Part shown: positions 1 to 9,721 of the stretch, one piece after another
How positions within the stretch are numbered: the stretch's first letter is position 1
Layout: every line of letters starts with the position of its first letter
Source: Actinomycetales bacterium
GTDB taxonomy: Bacteria; Actinomycetota; Actinomycetes; Actinomycetales; Dermatophilaceae
Assembly: GCA_016715285.1 (NCBI GenBank)
Contig: JADKAO010000002.1
Coordinates: 62,001 to 126,000 of the forward strand
Reading direction: 5' to 3'
DNA length: 64,000 nucleotides
Notes under the pieces: generated by a model
Told to the model about the DNA's origin: nothing
The model's database searches: none
What the model saw: the letters and a program-made list of their open reading frames with translations, nothing else
Program-made: the position numbers and the translations under genes

Positions 1-2013
1 CGCCCGCAGTTGAGGCATGACCCGCTCACGGAAAAATGCCCGCACGCGGGGCACTGCAAAGAGGCTGACAACGAGGACGAGGACGATCGGGATCGCCGCG
101 ACGACCTTTGCCGGGGGCTCGAAGGATGCCTTGGGACCGGTGCCCGCGATGACACTCGAGAGCGCTAAAAGGCTTGCGTAGGAAGTGAACTGGAAGACCT
201 GGGCGAGGCCGACGCTCGCGCCGGCAGCTGCGGGTGCGACCCCCGCGCGTTGGAGGTAGCGCGTGTTGAGCGCGATATTGCCAATGGTCGCCGGGGCGAC
301 CAGGCTGCTGAACGCCACCGCGAGTTGGGTCATATATGTTCGCGCGAACCGCAGCTTGACCGGGACCGACCCATGCAGGACGAGCGAGGCACCCGCGAAG
401 GTGAGGACCGCGCTCGCGAGGCTCGCGGCCGCCCAATGCCACTCGGCGCGGGCGAACACCGCGGCGAAATCCACGCGGACGAGTTGAGGCAAGACGATGT
501 ATGCCGCGACCGCCCCACCGACGAGGGTAAGCAAGCCCTTGATCGAGAAGCGCCGCAACTGGATCGTCGCGGGTTCTTCACTCGCGGGCTCGAGGGTGAG
601 GATCTCTTCGCGCAGCTCATCGAGGATCTTCTTGGAGCCTTTGATGTCGCCCCGCAGTTGTCGACCCAGGGCGAGCGGCTGGAGCAATGGGAGCGTCCGA
701 GAGACGAATTTGGGCCCTGCTTCTTCGACGGCGACGGCCACTGCACGTTGGGTGCCCATGCCAAGGCTCAACATGACCATGACTCGCGCAGCGTCGGTGC
801 GGCGCGCAATGTCATCACTCGCGACGTCACCGTCACCGGTGGTCACCACGCCAGCGGAGCCGTCGGCGAGGATCGCGACGGTGTCACGGCTTAGTCCCCG
901 GAATGCGATGCGGTGCTGGTGGAGGGTTGCCACGAGCCGAATGACAGCCCGGGCTTGCTCATCGGTGAGGTCGGTGCCGAGTTCACGGAGGGTGCGACCC
1001 TCGACGCGTGTCATGGCGAGCGCCGCGGACACGCCTTCGACGTCACAGATCGCCACCGGATAGGGAGCCGTGACCCCTGCCCACCGCAGGGCGTAGGCCT
1101 GCAGTGACCGATGCTCCACGGCAGCCCGCAGGGTCAGGGCTGGCCCGCGCGCGGAGGCGCCGCGCAGTCGGAGCCGATTGAGGAATCGCCACCCGGCTGC
1201 AAGGCCGAAGGTGTCGCGGTCAAAGACGTGGATGTCGAGGTGCTGCTGGGCGCCGCGTGCGTGATAGAGCCGGGCACCGTCGTCGTAGTCGTCGACAAGG
1301 ACGAGGGTGTGGAACTTGGCCCCCGCAGAGAGCAATTCGCGCGCGATGTCGGTGCCGGGCGCGCGGGTTGCCGACGTGCCAAAGGCATAGCGCACACCGT
1401 GTCCGACGATCGCCCCGAGGAGGAAGGAACACAGCAGTGCCAGCGCGGTATTGGCACCGGCGAGGAACGACGTGAGCGTGATCGAGCCCAAGACGAGCGA
1501 GGCAAGCGGCACGAGCCACCGTCGACCGGTGAGGTTGGCGACGACGACGAGGGCAGTCAACGCGACGATGACAATGTCGAGCGGATTGGTCCGGCCCGAA
1601 CTCCGCACAGGTCGAGTGAGCACGGCGAGCACTGTCGTCAGCTGACCATCGAGGATGGCGAGCTTGATCGCGAGTGCGATGCCAGCAGCGATACCCGTGC
1701 CGACGAGCGCATGGACGAACTGCCAGCCACGTGAACGCAGCAGCAGATCCACGCCCACCGCGATGGGCAGGATTAGGACACCGACACCGGCGACCCATGA
1801 GAAGAGTGACAAGAACAGGCGCGGCAGGCCGCTCGTGGCAGCGGTGAGGTCCTGCTCCAGCGCACCGGTCGTTCCGACGGCGAGGTTGCCGAGGCTGATC
1901 GCGACGAAGGCGAGGGCGGCATACCCAAGCAGGAGATAGACGTCGGAGGCGCGCCGCACACGGTCTGCCATCTGCGGCTCGACCACTTCGACGCTGACCG
2001 GAGACGTGCGCAC
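1..2013 (-). CDS. MprF/LPG-synthase-type flippase-like membrane protein, C-terminus cut by window edge
   Basis: The visible 671 codons start at a GTG (2013) with an AGGA box seven bases upstream, and no stop is reached before base 1. The N-terminal third has about six hydrophobic segments. Roughly residues 230-430 form a soluble domain that resembles a degenerate kinase-like fold (stretches such as TRVEGRTLRELG and LHQHRIAFRGLS, without a clear catalytic HRD/DFG pair). A second membrane domain follows, with the flippase-like signature around VAFSSLVAPATIGNIALN. This architecture matches actinobacterial lysylphosphatidylglycerol-synthase transmembrane-domain proteins (TIGR00374/UPF0104). A role in envelope lipid or polymer translocation is inferred. 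It is transcribed divergently from the phospholipid synthase next door, which fits a lipid-related role. Confidence 0.75.
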   Translation of the reverse strand, partial: MRTSPVSVEVVEPQMADRVRRASDVYLLLGYAALAFVAISLGNLAVGTTGALEQDLTAATSGLPRLFLSLFSWVAGVGVLILPIAVGVDLLLRSRGWQFVHALVGTGIAAGIALAIKLAILDGQLTTVLAVLTRPVRSSGRTNPLDIVIVALTALVVVANLTGRRWLVPLASLVLGSITLTSFLAGANTALALLCSFLLGAIVGHGVRYAFGTSATRAPGTDIARELLSAGAKFHTLVLVDDYDDGARLYHARGAQQHLDIHVFDRDTFGLAAGWRFLNRLRLRGASARGPALTLRAAVEHRSLQAYALRWAGVTAPYPVAICDVEGVSAALAMTRVEGRTLRELGTDLTDEQARAVIRLVATLHQHRIAFRGLSRDTVAILADGSAGVVTTGDGDVASDDIARRTDAARVMVMLSLGMGTQRAVAVAVEEAGPKFVSRTLPLLQPLALGRQLRGDIKGSKKILDELREEILTLEPASEEPATIQLRRFSIKGLLTLVGGAVAAYIVLPQLVRVDFAAVFARAEWHWAAASLASAVLTFAGASLVLHGSVPVKLRFARTYMTQLAVAFSSLVAPATIGNIALNTRYLQRAGVAPAAAGASVGLAQVFQFTSYASLLALSSVIAGTGPKASFEPPAKVVAAIPIVLVLVVSLFAVPRVRAFFRERVMPQLRA

Positions 2014-2107
2014 CGGCCCATCCTGCCCCACTTGCGGGCAAAGCACCCCACGACGGGCCAGGCACACGGCATACTTGGGCGACTTTACGGCCCAACGCGA
2101 AGGCGAC

Positions 2108-2866
2108 ATGACCGCTCACCCGGCCCCATCCGGTCGCTTCGCGGCCGCTCTGGTGCACTTCTATACCGCCGTTGGCGTGGTCCTTGCGTTCCTCATGGTG
2201 GTGGCCATTGAGCAGCGGGATCTGCGCAGCGCGCTCTGGCTGTTCCTCATCGCGATGGTGGTTGACGGCACCGATGGGTTCTTGGCGCGGCGGTGGCGAG
2301 TGAAGGAAGTCCTGCCCGGGTTCGATGGCGCGCTGCTGGACAATATCGTCGACTACCTCACGTATTGCTTTGCGCCCGTGGTGCTGCTGTGGCTCGGCGG
2401 GTTCTTGCCGAAGGGGCCGCTCGGGTGGGTCGTCGCGTGCGCGCCGCTGCTCGCGTCCTGCTACCAGTTCTGCCGGGCGGACGCGAAGACCGATGACCAC
2501 CTGTTTACGGGGTTCCCGTCGTATTGGAATGTCGTCGCGTTCTACGTCATCGTGCTCGGGCTGGGACCGGTCGCGACGAGCGTGCTCGTGTTAGCTTGCA
2601 CGGCACTGGTTTTCGTCCCGATTGGCTATGTGTATCCGTCCCGGACTGAGACATGGTGGGTCGCCAATATGGCCGGTGCCGGTCTCTGGCTCATCGCGTA
2701 TGCCGTGATCGTCGCCACCCTGCCCACGCCCCCTGCGTGGGTGGTGGCGGCGTCACTGGCCTACATCGTGTTCTATGCCGGCGAGTCGCTGTGGCTCACT
2801 GCGCGACGACGTCGCCGTCTGCGGCAGCACGTGGCGAGCGTGGCTGCCGGTCAGTCGCCGGTGTAG
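2108..2866 (+). CDS. CDP-alcohol phosphatidyltransferase, phosphatidylcholine synthase-like
   Basis: A 252-residue integral membrane enzyme. The start at ATG 2108 is preceded by GAAGG; longer upstream readings have no ribosome site. Near residues 52-80 it has the CDP-alcohol phosphotransferase motif D-G-x2-A-R ... G-x3-D-x3-D (DGTDGFLARRW, then GALLDNIVDYLTY). The continuation LLDNIVDYLTYCFAP resembles bacterial phosphatidylcholine synthase (Pcs), which condenses choline with CDP-diacylglycerol. About eight hydrophobic segments fit the family. The 3' end overlaps the convergent aminotransferase by 16 bp. The substrate (choline or another alcohol) cannot be fixed from sequence alone. Pcs is uncommon in Actinobacteria, so PC synthesis here is an inference. 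Confidence 0.75.
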   Translation: MTAHPAPSGRFAAALVHFYTAVGVVLAFLMVVAIEQRDLRSALWLFLIAMVVDGTDGFLARRWRVKEVLPGFDGALLDNIVDYLTYCFAPVVLLWLGGFLPKGPLGWVVACAPLLASCYQFCRADAKTDDHLFTGFPSYWNVVAFYVIVLGLGPVATSVLVLACTALVFVPIGYVYPSRTETWWVANMAGAGLWLIAYAVIVATLPTPPAWVVAASLAYIVFYAGESLWLTARRRRRLRQHVASVAAGQSPV

Positions 2867-4239
2867 TAACGGTCGGCGACGGTCAGGGCCTCGTCGAGGA
2901 TCGCGAGCCCCTCATGGACATCCTCGACACTCGTCGTGCACGGCGGCACGACGTGCGTGCGGTTGAAGTGGACGAACGGCCAGAGCCCCTCGGCCTTGCA
3001 CGCGTTGGCGAACTCGAGCATCGGCTTGGCCGCCTCGCCGGTCGCGTTGTAGGGGACGAGCGGGGCGCGGGTCTCGCGATCGGTGACGAGTTCGACCGCC
3101 CAGAAGACACCGAGCCCGCGGACTTCGCCGACCGACGGATGCTTGTCGGCGATCTTGGCCAGCTCTGGCCCAATGACGTCGGTGCCAAGCATCCGAGCGT
3201 GGCCGAGGATGTCCTCGTCCTCGAAGATCTGGATCGACGCGACGGCTGACGCGCACGCCAGGGGGTGGCCGGAGTAGGTCAGCCCACCCGGGTAGGGCCG
3301 GTCGCGGAACGTCTCGGCAATCTCACGCGAGATGACGACGCCACCCAGCGGCACATAGCCGGAGTTCACGCCCTTGGCGAAGGTGATGAGGTCGGGCGTG
3401 ACGTTCCAGTGCTGGACGGCATACCACTCACCGATGCGACCAAAACCGGCCATGACCTCGTCGGCGATCATGATGATCCCGAACTCGTCGCAGATCGCGC
3501 GCACACCTTCGAGGTAGCCCGCGGGCGGGACGAGGATGCCGTTGGTGCCCACGATCGTCTCGAGAATGATCGCGGCGACGGTGCTCGGGCCCTCGACCAT
3601 GATCATGTCGCGCAGGTGACCGAGGGCGCGCTGGGTCTCTTGGGCTTCGGTCTCGGCGTGGAAGGCTGAGCGGTAGAGGTAGGGACCCCAGAAGTGCACG
3701 ATGCCCGGTATGCCGGGCTCGCTCGGCACGCGCCGCGGGTCGCCAGTCATGGTCAGGGCACCGGCGGTGGCGCCATGGTAGGAGCGGTAGGCGGCGAACA
3801 CCTTGTGGCGACCGGTGTGGAGGCGAGCCATGCGGATCGCGTTTTCGGTGGCTTCGGCGCCGCCGTTGGTGAAGAAGACCATGTCGAGGCCTTCGGGGGC
3901 GCGCTCGGCGATGAGCCGGGCGGCTTCGGAGCGCACATCGACGGCAAATCCCGGCGCGATCGTCGTCGCGCGGCCAGCCTGCTCGGCGATCGCCGCGATC
4001 ATGCGCGGGTGGTTGTAGCCGAGGTTGACGTTGACCAGGCCTGAGGAGAAGTCGAGGTAGCGCTTGCCGTCAAAGTCCCAGAACCGGCTGCCTTCGGCAC
4101 GTGCGATCGGGAGCGGGTTGATCGCGCCCTGCGCTGACCACGAGTGGAAGACGTGGCCGCGGTCGCTCGCACGGACGGTCGCTTGGTCCGTGGGCAGGGA
4201 GAAGGTCGTCGGCTGGGTGGGGTAGCTGGCCTCGGTCAT
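2851..4239 (-). CDS. class III PLP-dependent aminotransferase (omega/taurine-pyruvate type)
   Basis: 462 residues, full length for class III aminotransferases. Visible family features are the phosphate-binding stretch TNGGAEATENA, the cofactor Asp in IIMIADEVMAGFGRIG, and the PLP lysine in ITFAKGVNSGYVPLGG (about residue 289). The conserved GLTYSGHPLACASAVA follows. Such enzymes move an amino group from an omega-amino donor (taurine, beta-alanine, GABA, diamines) to pyruvate or 2-oxoglutarate; the substrate is not readable here. The sequence resembles taurine-pyruvate/omega-amino acid transaminases more than ArgD. The gene is convergent and slightly overlapping with the phospholipid synthase. 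A hairpin and 151 bp separate it from the P450 upstream. Confidence 0.85.
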   Translation of the reverse strand: MTEASYPTQPTTFSLPTDQATVRASDRGHVFHSWSAQGAINPLPIARAEGSRFWDFDGKRYLDFSSGLVNVNLGYNHPRMIAAIAEQAGRATTIAPGFAVDVRSEAARLIAERAPEGLDMVFFTNGGAEATENAIRMARLHTGRHKVFAAYRSYHGATAGALTMTGDPRRVPSEPGIPGIVHFWGPYLYRSAFHAETEAQETQRALGHLRDMIMVEGPSTVAAIILETIVGTNGILVPPAGYLEGVRAICDEFGIIMIADEVMAGFGRIGEWYAVQHWNVTPDLITFAKGVNSGYVPLGGVVISREIAETFRDRPYPGGLTYSGHPLACASAVASIQIFEDEDILGHARMLGTDVIGPELAKIADKHPSVGEVRGLGVFWAVELVTDRETRAPLVPYNATGEAAKPMLEFANACKAEGLWPFVHFNRTHVVPPCTTSVEDVHEGLAILDEALTVADRYYTGD

Positions 4240-4343
4240 GGCGTTGACTCTAGATGTGCCCCGCGGGGAAGGCCAGCAGGAGTGTCTGCGCTGACCTGAT
4301 CGACCGGAGCGGCGTTGCGTCCCGCCAGCGACCCCGTGATCGG

Positions 4344-4386
4344 AGCCAAATGCGGGTTATTCGGCGGGTTTAGCCCTCATTTGGCT
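4344..4386 (-). terminator. hairpin after the P450 gene
   Basis: An inverted repeat with perfect 9-bp outer arms AGCCAAATG/CATTTGGCT and an inner GGGTTA/TAGCCC pairing. It sits five bases past the P450 stop codon. It has no long U-tract, so it is a plausible but weak intrinsic terminator separating the P450 from the aminotransferase. Confidence 0.5.
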
Positions 4387-4390
4387 ACGG

Positions 4391-5878
4391 TCACGGAGCG
4401 GTCCAGGCGATCGGCAGGCGCTTGACCCCCCGCTGGAAGTTCGACTGCAGCCACACCGGATCGCCGGCGCTCTCGAGCCACGACGTCCGCCCCAGCAACT
4501 GAGTGAACATCTGCGTCATCATCGATCGCGCGAGGAACGCGCCGAGACAGACGTGCGGCCCGGCGCCGAAGGCCAGATGCCGCCGCGCATTGGGACGCCG
4601 GATGTCAAAGGTGTCGGGGTCGTCAAACACCGCAGGATCACGGTTGGCCGCTGCAAACGACACGACCACCTTGTCGCCGCGTTGCAGCGTGCGGCCGGCG
4701 ATCTCCACCTCACGAGTTGCCGTGCGCCGGAACGTCATCACCGGCGTCCACCACCGCAGCATCTCCTCGACCGCGTTGGGGATCAGATCGGGATCGTCGC
4801 GTAGAGCCCGTTGGGCACCTGGGTCACCGAGCAGACCGACCAAGCCACCCGGCATACCGTTGCGGGTGGTTTCGTTGCCCGCGACCGCAAACAGCCAGAA
4901 GAGGTTTTCGAACTCTTCGACCGAGACCGAGCCGCCGCCCTCGCCGTCATCGCGCTGGGCCATGAGGATCGACATGACGTCGTCGCCGGGGTGCTCGCGG
5001 CGCAGCGTGCCGAGGGCGTGCGCGTAGGCGTAGAGGTCCGGCATCCCCTCGCGGGACCGCGGGTCGGGCATGAGTCCGTCGGGGCCGGGTTCGGGACGCA
5101 GCGCGTATGCCGCCCGCCCGAGTTCGGTGGCGCCGGCGGGGTCGAAGTGGGCGCTGACGCGGTAGTCAGGGTCCTGCCAGCCAATGACCCGATTGGCCCA
5201 GTCGAACATCAGCCAGCGGTCCTCGGCGGGCACCCCCATGACGTCGGCGAGAGTGAGCAGCGGCAGGTCGGCCGACACGTCTTTGGCGAAGTCGCACTCG
5301 CCGCTGGTTGGGGCGCGGCCGCCGTCACTGTCACCGCTGTCACTGTCGGCGCTGTCACCGGCGGCGAGCATCCGGTCGATGATGCCGGTGACGTGTCCCG
5401 CGACTTGGGCTTCGAGCGCGCGAATTGCCTTGGGCGTGAACGATTGTGCGAGCAGCCGCCGCAGCCGGGAGTGTTCCGGCGGGTCCATGTTGAGCATCAT
5501 CCGTCGCACGTAGGCGAGGTCAGCATCAGTGCGCGGGTCGCGGATCTGGGTGCCGCCAAACGACGACGAGAACGTGCCCGGATCCTTGAGGACCCGGTCG
5601 ACGTCGGCGTGCCGCAGCACCAGCCAATAGCCGGTGCCCTCGGGCCAACCAGGCAGCGCCGGCTCGGCGACCGGGACGACACCGTGCCGGTCGCGCAGTG
5701 CCGCCAGGGCGGCATACGGCACCTCGCGGGTGAAGGTGGCGGGGTCGTGGACGAGCCGGGTCCACGCGCGTTCTTCGTCGGTCAGGAGCGCGTATGCCGT
5801 GTCGACCCGACCGCGCGCGGCGGCGCGGTCGGGCACGTCTGATGCCGCTGGTGTCACGGCAGCGTCGAGCGGAGGCAC
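4391..5878 (-). CDS. cytochrome P450
   Basis: 495 residues with the standard P450 landmarks. These are the I-helix oxygen-binding motif AGNETTRNG, the K-helix ExxR (EEMLRWWTPV) and the heme-cysteine loop FGAGPHVCLGAFLAR near the C-terminus. There is no membrane anchor, as expected for soluble bacterial CYPs that need a ferredoxin partner; no ferredoxin gene is adjacent. A low-complexity Ser/Asp-rich insert (DSADSDSGDSDGG) lies around residues 175-190. It resembles actinobacterial CYPs acting on sterol side chains, lipids or terpenes, but the substrate is unknown. The start lies 13 bases after the stop of the alpha/beta hydrolase on the same strand, so the two are probably co-transcribed. Confidence 0.93.
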   Translation of the reverse strand: MPPLDAAVTPAASDVPDRAAARGRVDTAYALLTDEERAWTRLVHDPATFTREVPYAALAALRDRHGVVPVAEPALPGWPEGTGYWLVLRHADVDRVLKDPGTFSSSFGGTQIRDPRTDADLAYVRRMMLNMDPPEHSRLRRLLAQSFTPKAIRALEAQVAGHVTGIIDRMLAAGDSADSDSGDSDGGRAPTSGECDFAKDVSADLPLLTLADVMGVPAEDRWLMFDWANRVIGWQDPDYRVSAHFDPAGATELGRAAYALRPEPGPDGLMPDPRSREGMPDLYAYAHALGTLRREHPGDDVMSILMAQRDDGEGGGSVSVEEFENLFWLFAVAGNETTRNGMPGGLVGLLGDPGAQRALRDDPDLIPNAVEEMLRWWTPVMTFRRTATREVEIAGRTLQRGDKVVVSFAAANRDPAVFDDPDTFDIRRPNARRHLAFGAGPHVCLGAFLARSMMTQMFTQLLGRTSWLESAGDPVWLQSNFQRGVKRLPIAWTAP

Positions 5879-5891
5879 CTCAGCGCGGGAT

Positions 5892-6657
5892 TCAGGCGGA
5901 GAGGAAGCGTTCGATCACCGTGGCGAGCTGCACCGGCGTCTCGAACATGGGGTAATGCCCGGCGTTGGGCATGACCTCGATGCGGCAGTTGGGGAAGTGG
6001 GGCTCCCAGGTCTGGCGGACTGTGGCCTCGCCGAGCGCGGGGTCGTGCTCGCCGGGGATGACGAGCATCTCGTGCTCGGAGCCGGCGATCTCGGCGAGGA
6101 AGTCGGGCTCGGCCCAGGCGACCAGCGCCCCGTGAAAGCCTTCCTTGGTGGAGTGGGTGAGGGAGTGCTCGACAACGCTGTTGACCCAGGTCGGGGTGTT
6201 GCGGTTGCCCGTGGTGAAGTCGATGATGCCGAAGCGGAAGTCACGGTTCTCCGGCGGCGCCGTAGAAGAGGTTGTGACCGGCCTCGTCAAAGGGGGTTGG
6301 GGAGGCGCCGACGGGCGTGATGCCGACGAGCTTGTTGACCCGGCCAGGGGCCTTGGCGAGGATGCGGAGGATTTCGGCGCCGCCCATCGAGTGGCCGATG
6401 AGCGAAAACGTCTGCACGTCAAGGGAATCCGCGAGTGCAAGGACGTCTGAGGCGACCTCGTCGAGGCTGTAGTCGCCGCGCTCCTCCATGCGCGCGCCAT
6501 ACCCGCGGTTGTCGGTGAAGTGGTAGGTGAACGTCTCGCCGTCGAGGTAGGTCGGGAAGAGGCCCCAGCCATCGGCGGAGCCAAACCAACCGTGCAGGAC
6601 AAAGACGTGGTGGGGGCCGTGGCCCACCGTGACGCAGGGGATGGTGGGAGTCGTCAT
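5892..6657 (-). pseudogene. alpha/beta hydrolase, apparent frameshift
   Basis: A single alpha/beta hydrolase read in two frames. The N-terminal part from ATG 6657 has the oxyanion stretch VFVLHGWFGSADGW and the nucleophile elbow GHSMGG (Ser). It runs to about 6250. The continuation in another frame starts near ENRDFRFGIIDFTTG and carries the acid loop IPGEHDPALGE and the catalytic His region NAGHYPMFETP. The shift lies in a GC-rich run (about 6250-6258), and both halves are well conserved, so a one- or two-base sequencing error is more likely than true loss. It is the first gene of a probable operon with the P450. Confidence 0.8.
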
Positions 6658-6756
6658 ACCCCCTGAGCGTAGCCAGCAGCCGCCCCGATTGGGAGCCTGG
6701 ACGGAGCTCGACCGGCTTTGCTGCGGGCGGATCCGTGGTGGAGCCATAATGGAGCC

Positions 6757-6987
6757 ATGCCGAATATCCAGATCAAGGACGTGCCGCCGGAGACGCACGC
6801 GGTCTTGCGGGCGCGGGCTGCGGCGGCGCACCAATCACTTCAGGAGTACCTCCGATCGAAGCTCATCGCCGAGGCGAGCCAGCCCACCCTTGAGGAGGTG
6901 CTGGCTCGTGCGGGGTCGCGGACGGGTGCCTCGTTGTCTTTGGCGGATGCGGTGAGCACCCTGCGGTTCGATCGTGCTCGTCGTTGA
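6757..6987 (+). CDS. FitA/VapB-type ribbon-helix-helix antitoxin
   Basis: A 76-residue protein beginning MPNIQIKDVPPETHAVLR, the typical FitA/VapB RHH DNA-binding start; the C-terminal tail should wrap the toxin. ATG 6757 has GGAG five bases upstream. The last 14 bases overlap the VapC start, the usual coupling of antitoxin and toxin. The RHH domain normally represses the shared promoter, which would lie in the 100 bp shared with the divergent hydrolase. Confidence 0.87.
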   Translation: MPNIQIKDVPPETHAVLRARAAAAHQSLQEYLRSKLIAEASQPTLEEVLARAGSRTGASLSLADAVSTLRFDRARR

Positions 6988-7375
6988 CGCGAGCGTGCTG
7001 TCGGTTGCTCTCCTGGATGACGGACCAGATGGGCGGGCGGCGCGTAGCCGGCTTGCCGGTCACCTCCTCGCGGCACCGATGCTGATTGACCTCGAGGTGA
7101 CCTCGGTGTGGCGTGGGTTGGTCCGGGGCGGTCGGGTGCCGGCCGCGCGGGTCGAGGCAGCGCTCGATGACTTGCGGGACTTGCCGATCCAACGGGTCGA
7201 GCACACCTCCCTTTTGCCCCGCTGCTGGGAGCTGCGCGAGAACCTCAGCGTCTATGACGCGGCATACGTCGCGCTCGCGGAGGCGCTTGGAGTCACGCTC
7301 CTGACTGGCGATCGGCGGCTCGCCAAGGCACCCGGGATTCTTTGCCCCATCGAGGTCGTGGAGACCGTGGTCTAG
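6974..7375 (+). CDS. VapC-type PIN-domain toxin ribonuclease
   Basis: 133 residues from a GTG that overlaps the antitoxin gene. PIN-domain acidic residues are visible: the first Asp in VVDASVLS, a Glu in LIDLEVTSVW, and the paired Asp region VYDAAYVALAEALGVTLLTGDRRLA. VapC enzymes cleave tRNA or rRNA when released from VapB. The family call is secure; the RNA target is unknown. It is convergent with copA, with the two genes touching at 7372-7375. Confidence 0.9.
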   Translation: MLVVDASVLSVALLDDGPDGRAARSRLAGHLLAAPMLIDLEVTSVWRGLVRGGRVPAARVEAALDDLRDLPIQRVEHTSLLPRCWELRENLSVYDAAYVALAEALGVTLLTGDRRLAKAPGILCPIEVVETVV

Positions 7376-9721
7376 GCCTGGACTGAACCTATCGACGTGG
7401 CGGGACTCGGTTTGAAGCCGCGCAACCGGAGGCTGTTGGTGACGACGAAGACCGACGACAACGCCACCGCTGCGACGGTGATCATGGGTGTCAGCATCCC
7501 GAACGCTGCAAGCGGGATCGCCGCGACGTTGTAGGCGAAGGCCCAAAACAGGTTGCCTTTGATGGTGCGCAGCGTGGCCCGCGCCAGGCGGATCGCGTCG
7601 ACCGCGGCCACGAGATCGCCTCGCACGAGGGTCAAGTCGGAGGCCTCGATCGCGACGTCGCTCCCGGTCCCCATCGCGATCCCGAGGTCGGCCTGCGCGA
7701 GGGCCGCCGCGTCGTTGACGCCGTCGCCGACCATCGCGACGACCGCGCCTTGTGACTGGAGAGCGGTGACGGCGGCGACCTTGTCGGCAGGCAGCACATC
7801 AGCCACAACAGCATCAGCCGGTATGCCGGTCGCTCGCCACCGCGCGGGCTGCTGCGGCGTTGTCGCCGGTGAGGAGGATCGGGCGCAGGCCTAGCCGGGC
7901 GAAGCCCGCAATCGCCTGCGCGGACGTTGGCTTGACCGTGTCAGCGACGGTCACCAAGCCATGGATCACGCCATCCCACGCGACCCAGACGCAGGTGTGG
8001 CCATTGGCCATTGCTGTGTCGGCAGCTTCGGTGAGCTCAGCAGCAGGCTCAGGACAACCCCGCTTGCGTAGCCAGGTCAGCTTCCCCACCGCTACCTCGG
8101 CCGGATCGGGATGTGACCCACTGTCGTCCGTGCGTCCTCCGACGTCACCCTCGCTCGTGACTCGACCCCCGGCACCAGCGCCCGCTGCGACGAAAGCCGT
8201 CACGCCGCGGCCTTCGTGATTGCGGAACTCCGTGGCGGTCAAGCCCCCAGCCGCCGACGGGGCGGCGGAAGCGCCAACATCAGAACCCGTCAGGTCGCGC
8301 GCAGCGTCCTCGGCGGCAGCAACGATGGCTCGGGCAATCGGATGCTCCGACCCAACCTCGACCGCACCAGCCCTCGCCAGCACCACACCACGCGAGGTGC
8401 CGGGCACGGCATACACCCCAGATACCGACATCCGCCCAGTGGTGACCGTGCCCGTTTTGTCCAGCACAACCGTGTCCACCCGACGCGTCGACTCAAGCAC
8501 CTCGGGCCCCTTGATGAGGATCCCCAACTGGGCGCCGCGCCCCGTCCCGACCAATAAGGCCGTCGGCGTCGCCAGTCCCAACGCGCACGGGCACGCGATG
8601 ACGAGCACCGCGACCGCCGCCGTAAACGCAGCCTCTGCCGAGTGCCCCGTCACCAGCCAGGCCAGCAGCGTCACGAGCGCGATGACGATGACGACCGGCA
8701 CGAACACGCCCGACACCCGATCGGCGAGCCGTTGCACCTGCGCCTTGCCCGACTGCGCCGACTCCACGAGCCGCGCGATCTGCGCGAGCTGGGTGTCGGC
8801 GCCAACACGCGTCACCTGCACAACCAATCGACCCGACGTATTCACCGTCGCGCCTGTCACCGCGTCACCGGGCACCACCTCGACGGGCACCGACTCACCG
8901 GTCAGCAGCGACGCATCCACCGCCGACGCACCATCGACGACAACCCCGTCAGTCGCGATCTTCTCCCCCGGCCGCACGACGAACTCGTCGCCAACGAGCA
9001 ACTCCCCCACCGGAACTCGGATCTCGGCACCCGAGCGCAGCACCGCGACATCCTTGGCGCCGAGGTCAAGCAACGAGCGCAGCGCGGCCCCGGACCGACG
9101 TTTGGCGCGCGCCTCGGCATACCGGCCAGCGAGGAGGAACGTCGTGATCGCCGCGGCCGTCTCGAAGTAGTAATGCCCGTGGTCGCCGTGCGCGCCAAGC
9201 ATCCACACCGACCACCCAAACGCCGCGAGCACACCGCCCGACACGAGCGTGTCCATCGTCGTCGCGCCGTGCCGCAGGTTGACCCCGGCCGCGCGATGGA
9301 ACGGCCACGCACACCACGCGACCACCGGCACAGTCAGCACAAACACGACCCACGGCCAGCCCATGAACTGCAGCCCCGGGACCATGGAGATCGCGACAAT
9401 CGGCACCGTGAGTGCCACGGCCACTGCGAGACGACGGCGCAGGTATGCCGTGTGCTCCGCTTCCGGGTCGGCGGCGTCGGCGTCGCGGACGGCGTTGAGA
9501 TCACGCGCTGGCGCTGGCGCGGCGGCATACCCGCTGGCGTCGACGGTGCGGACGAGGTCGTCGATGGTGATCGAATCCGGGTGCCGCACAAAGGCTTTGC
9601 CGGTCGCGTAGTTGACCGCGGCGGTGACGCCGTCGAGCTTGCCGAGCTTCTTTTCGATTCGCGCCGAACACGACGCACAGGTCATGCCCGTGACGACGAG
9701 CTCGGTCTGCTGGTCGCTCAT
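7372..9721 (-). pseudogene. copA: copper-translocating P-type ATPase CopA, apparent frameshift
   Basis: A P1B-type ATPase exporting Cu(I). From ATG 9721 it shows an N-terminal heavy-metal domain with GMTCASC, eight expected membrane segments, the phosphatase loop TGES, the ion-path motif CPC (IACPCALGLATP), the phosphorylation site DKTGT and GDGVND. The frame breaks near 7820: one frame stops after AVASDRHTG. The next frame continues as ADVLPADKVAAV with the GDGVND hinge and the last two helices. Restoring two bases gives a continuous ASATGIPADAVVADV, so this is probably a consensus error. The start overlaps the copZ stop (ATGA), giving a copZ-copA operon. Confidence 0.9.

Noticed and set aside
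1220..2500. A 426-codon minus-strand reading frame
   Set aside because: It is Arg/Ala/Gly-rich without domain pattern and is the antisense shadow of the flippase-like and phospholipid synthase genes.
4811..5842. A 343-codon plus-strand frame opposite the P450
   Set aside because: Composition is that of a shadow frame, and the P450 motifs on the other strand are unambiguous.
6718..6987. Antitoxin starting at TTG 6718
   Set aside because: The MPNIQIKDVPP start at ATG 6757 has a ribosome site and fits the RHH family; the earlier start adds unrelated residues.
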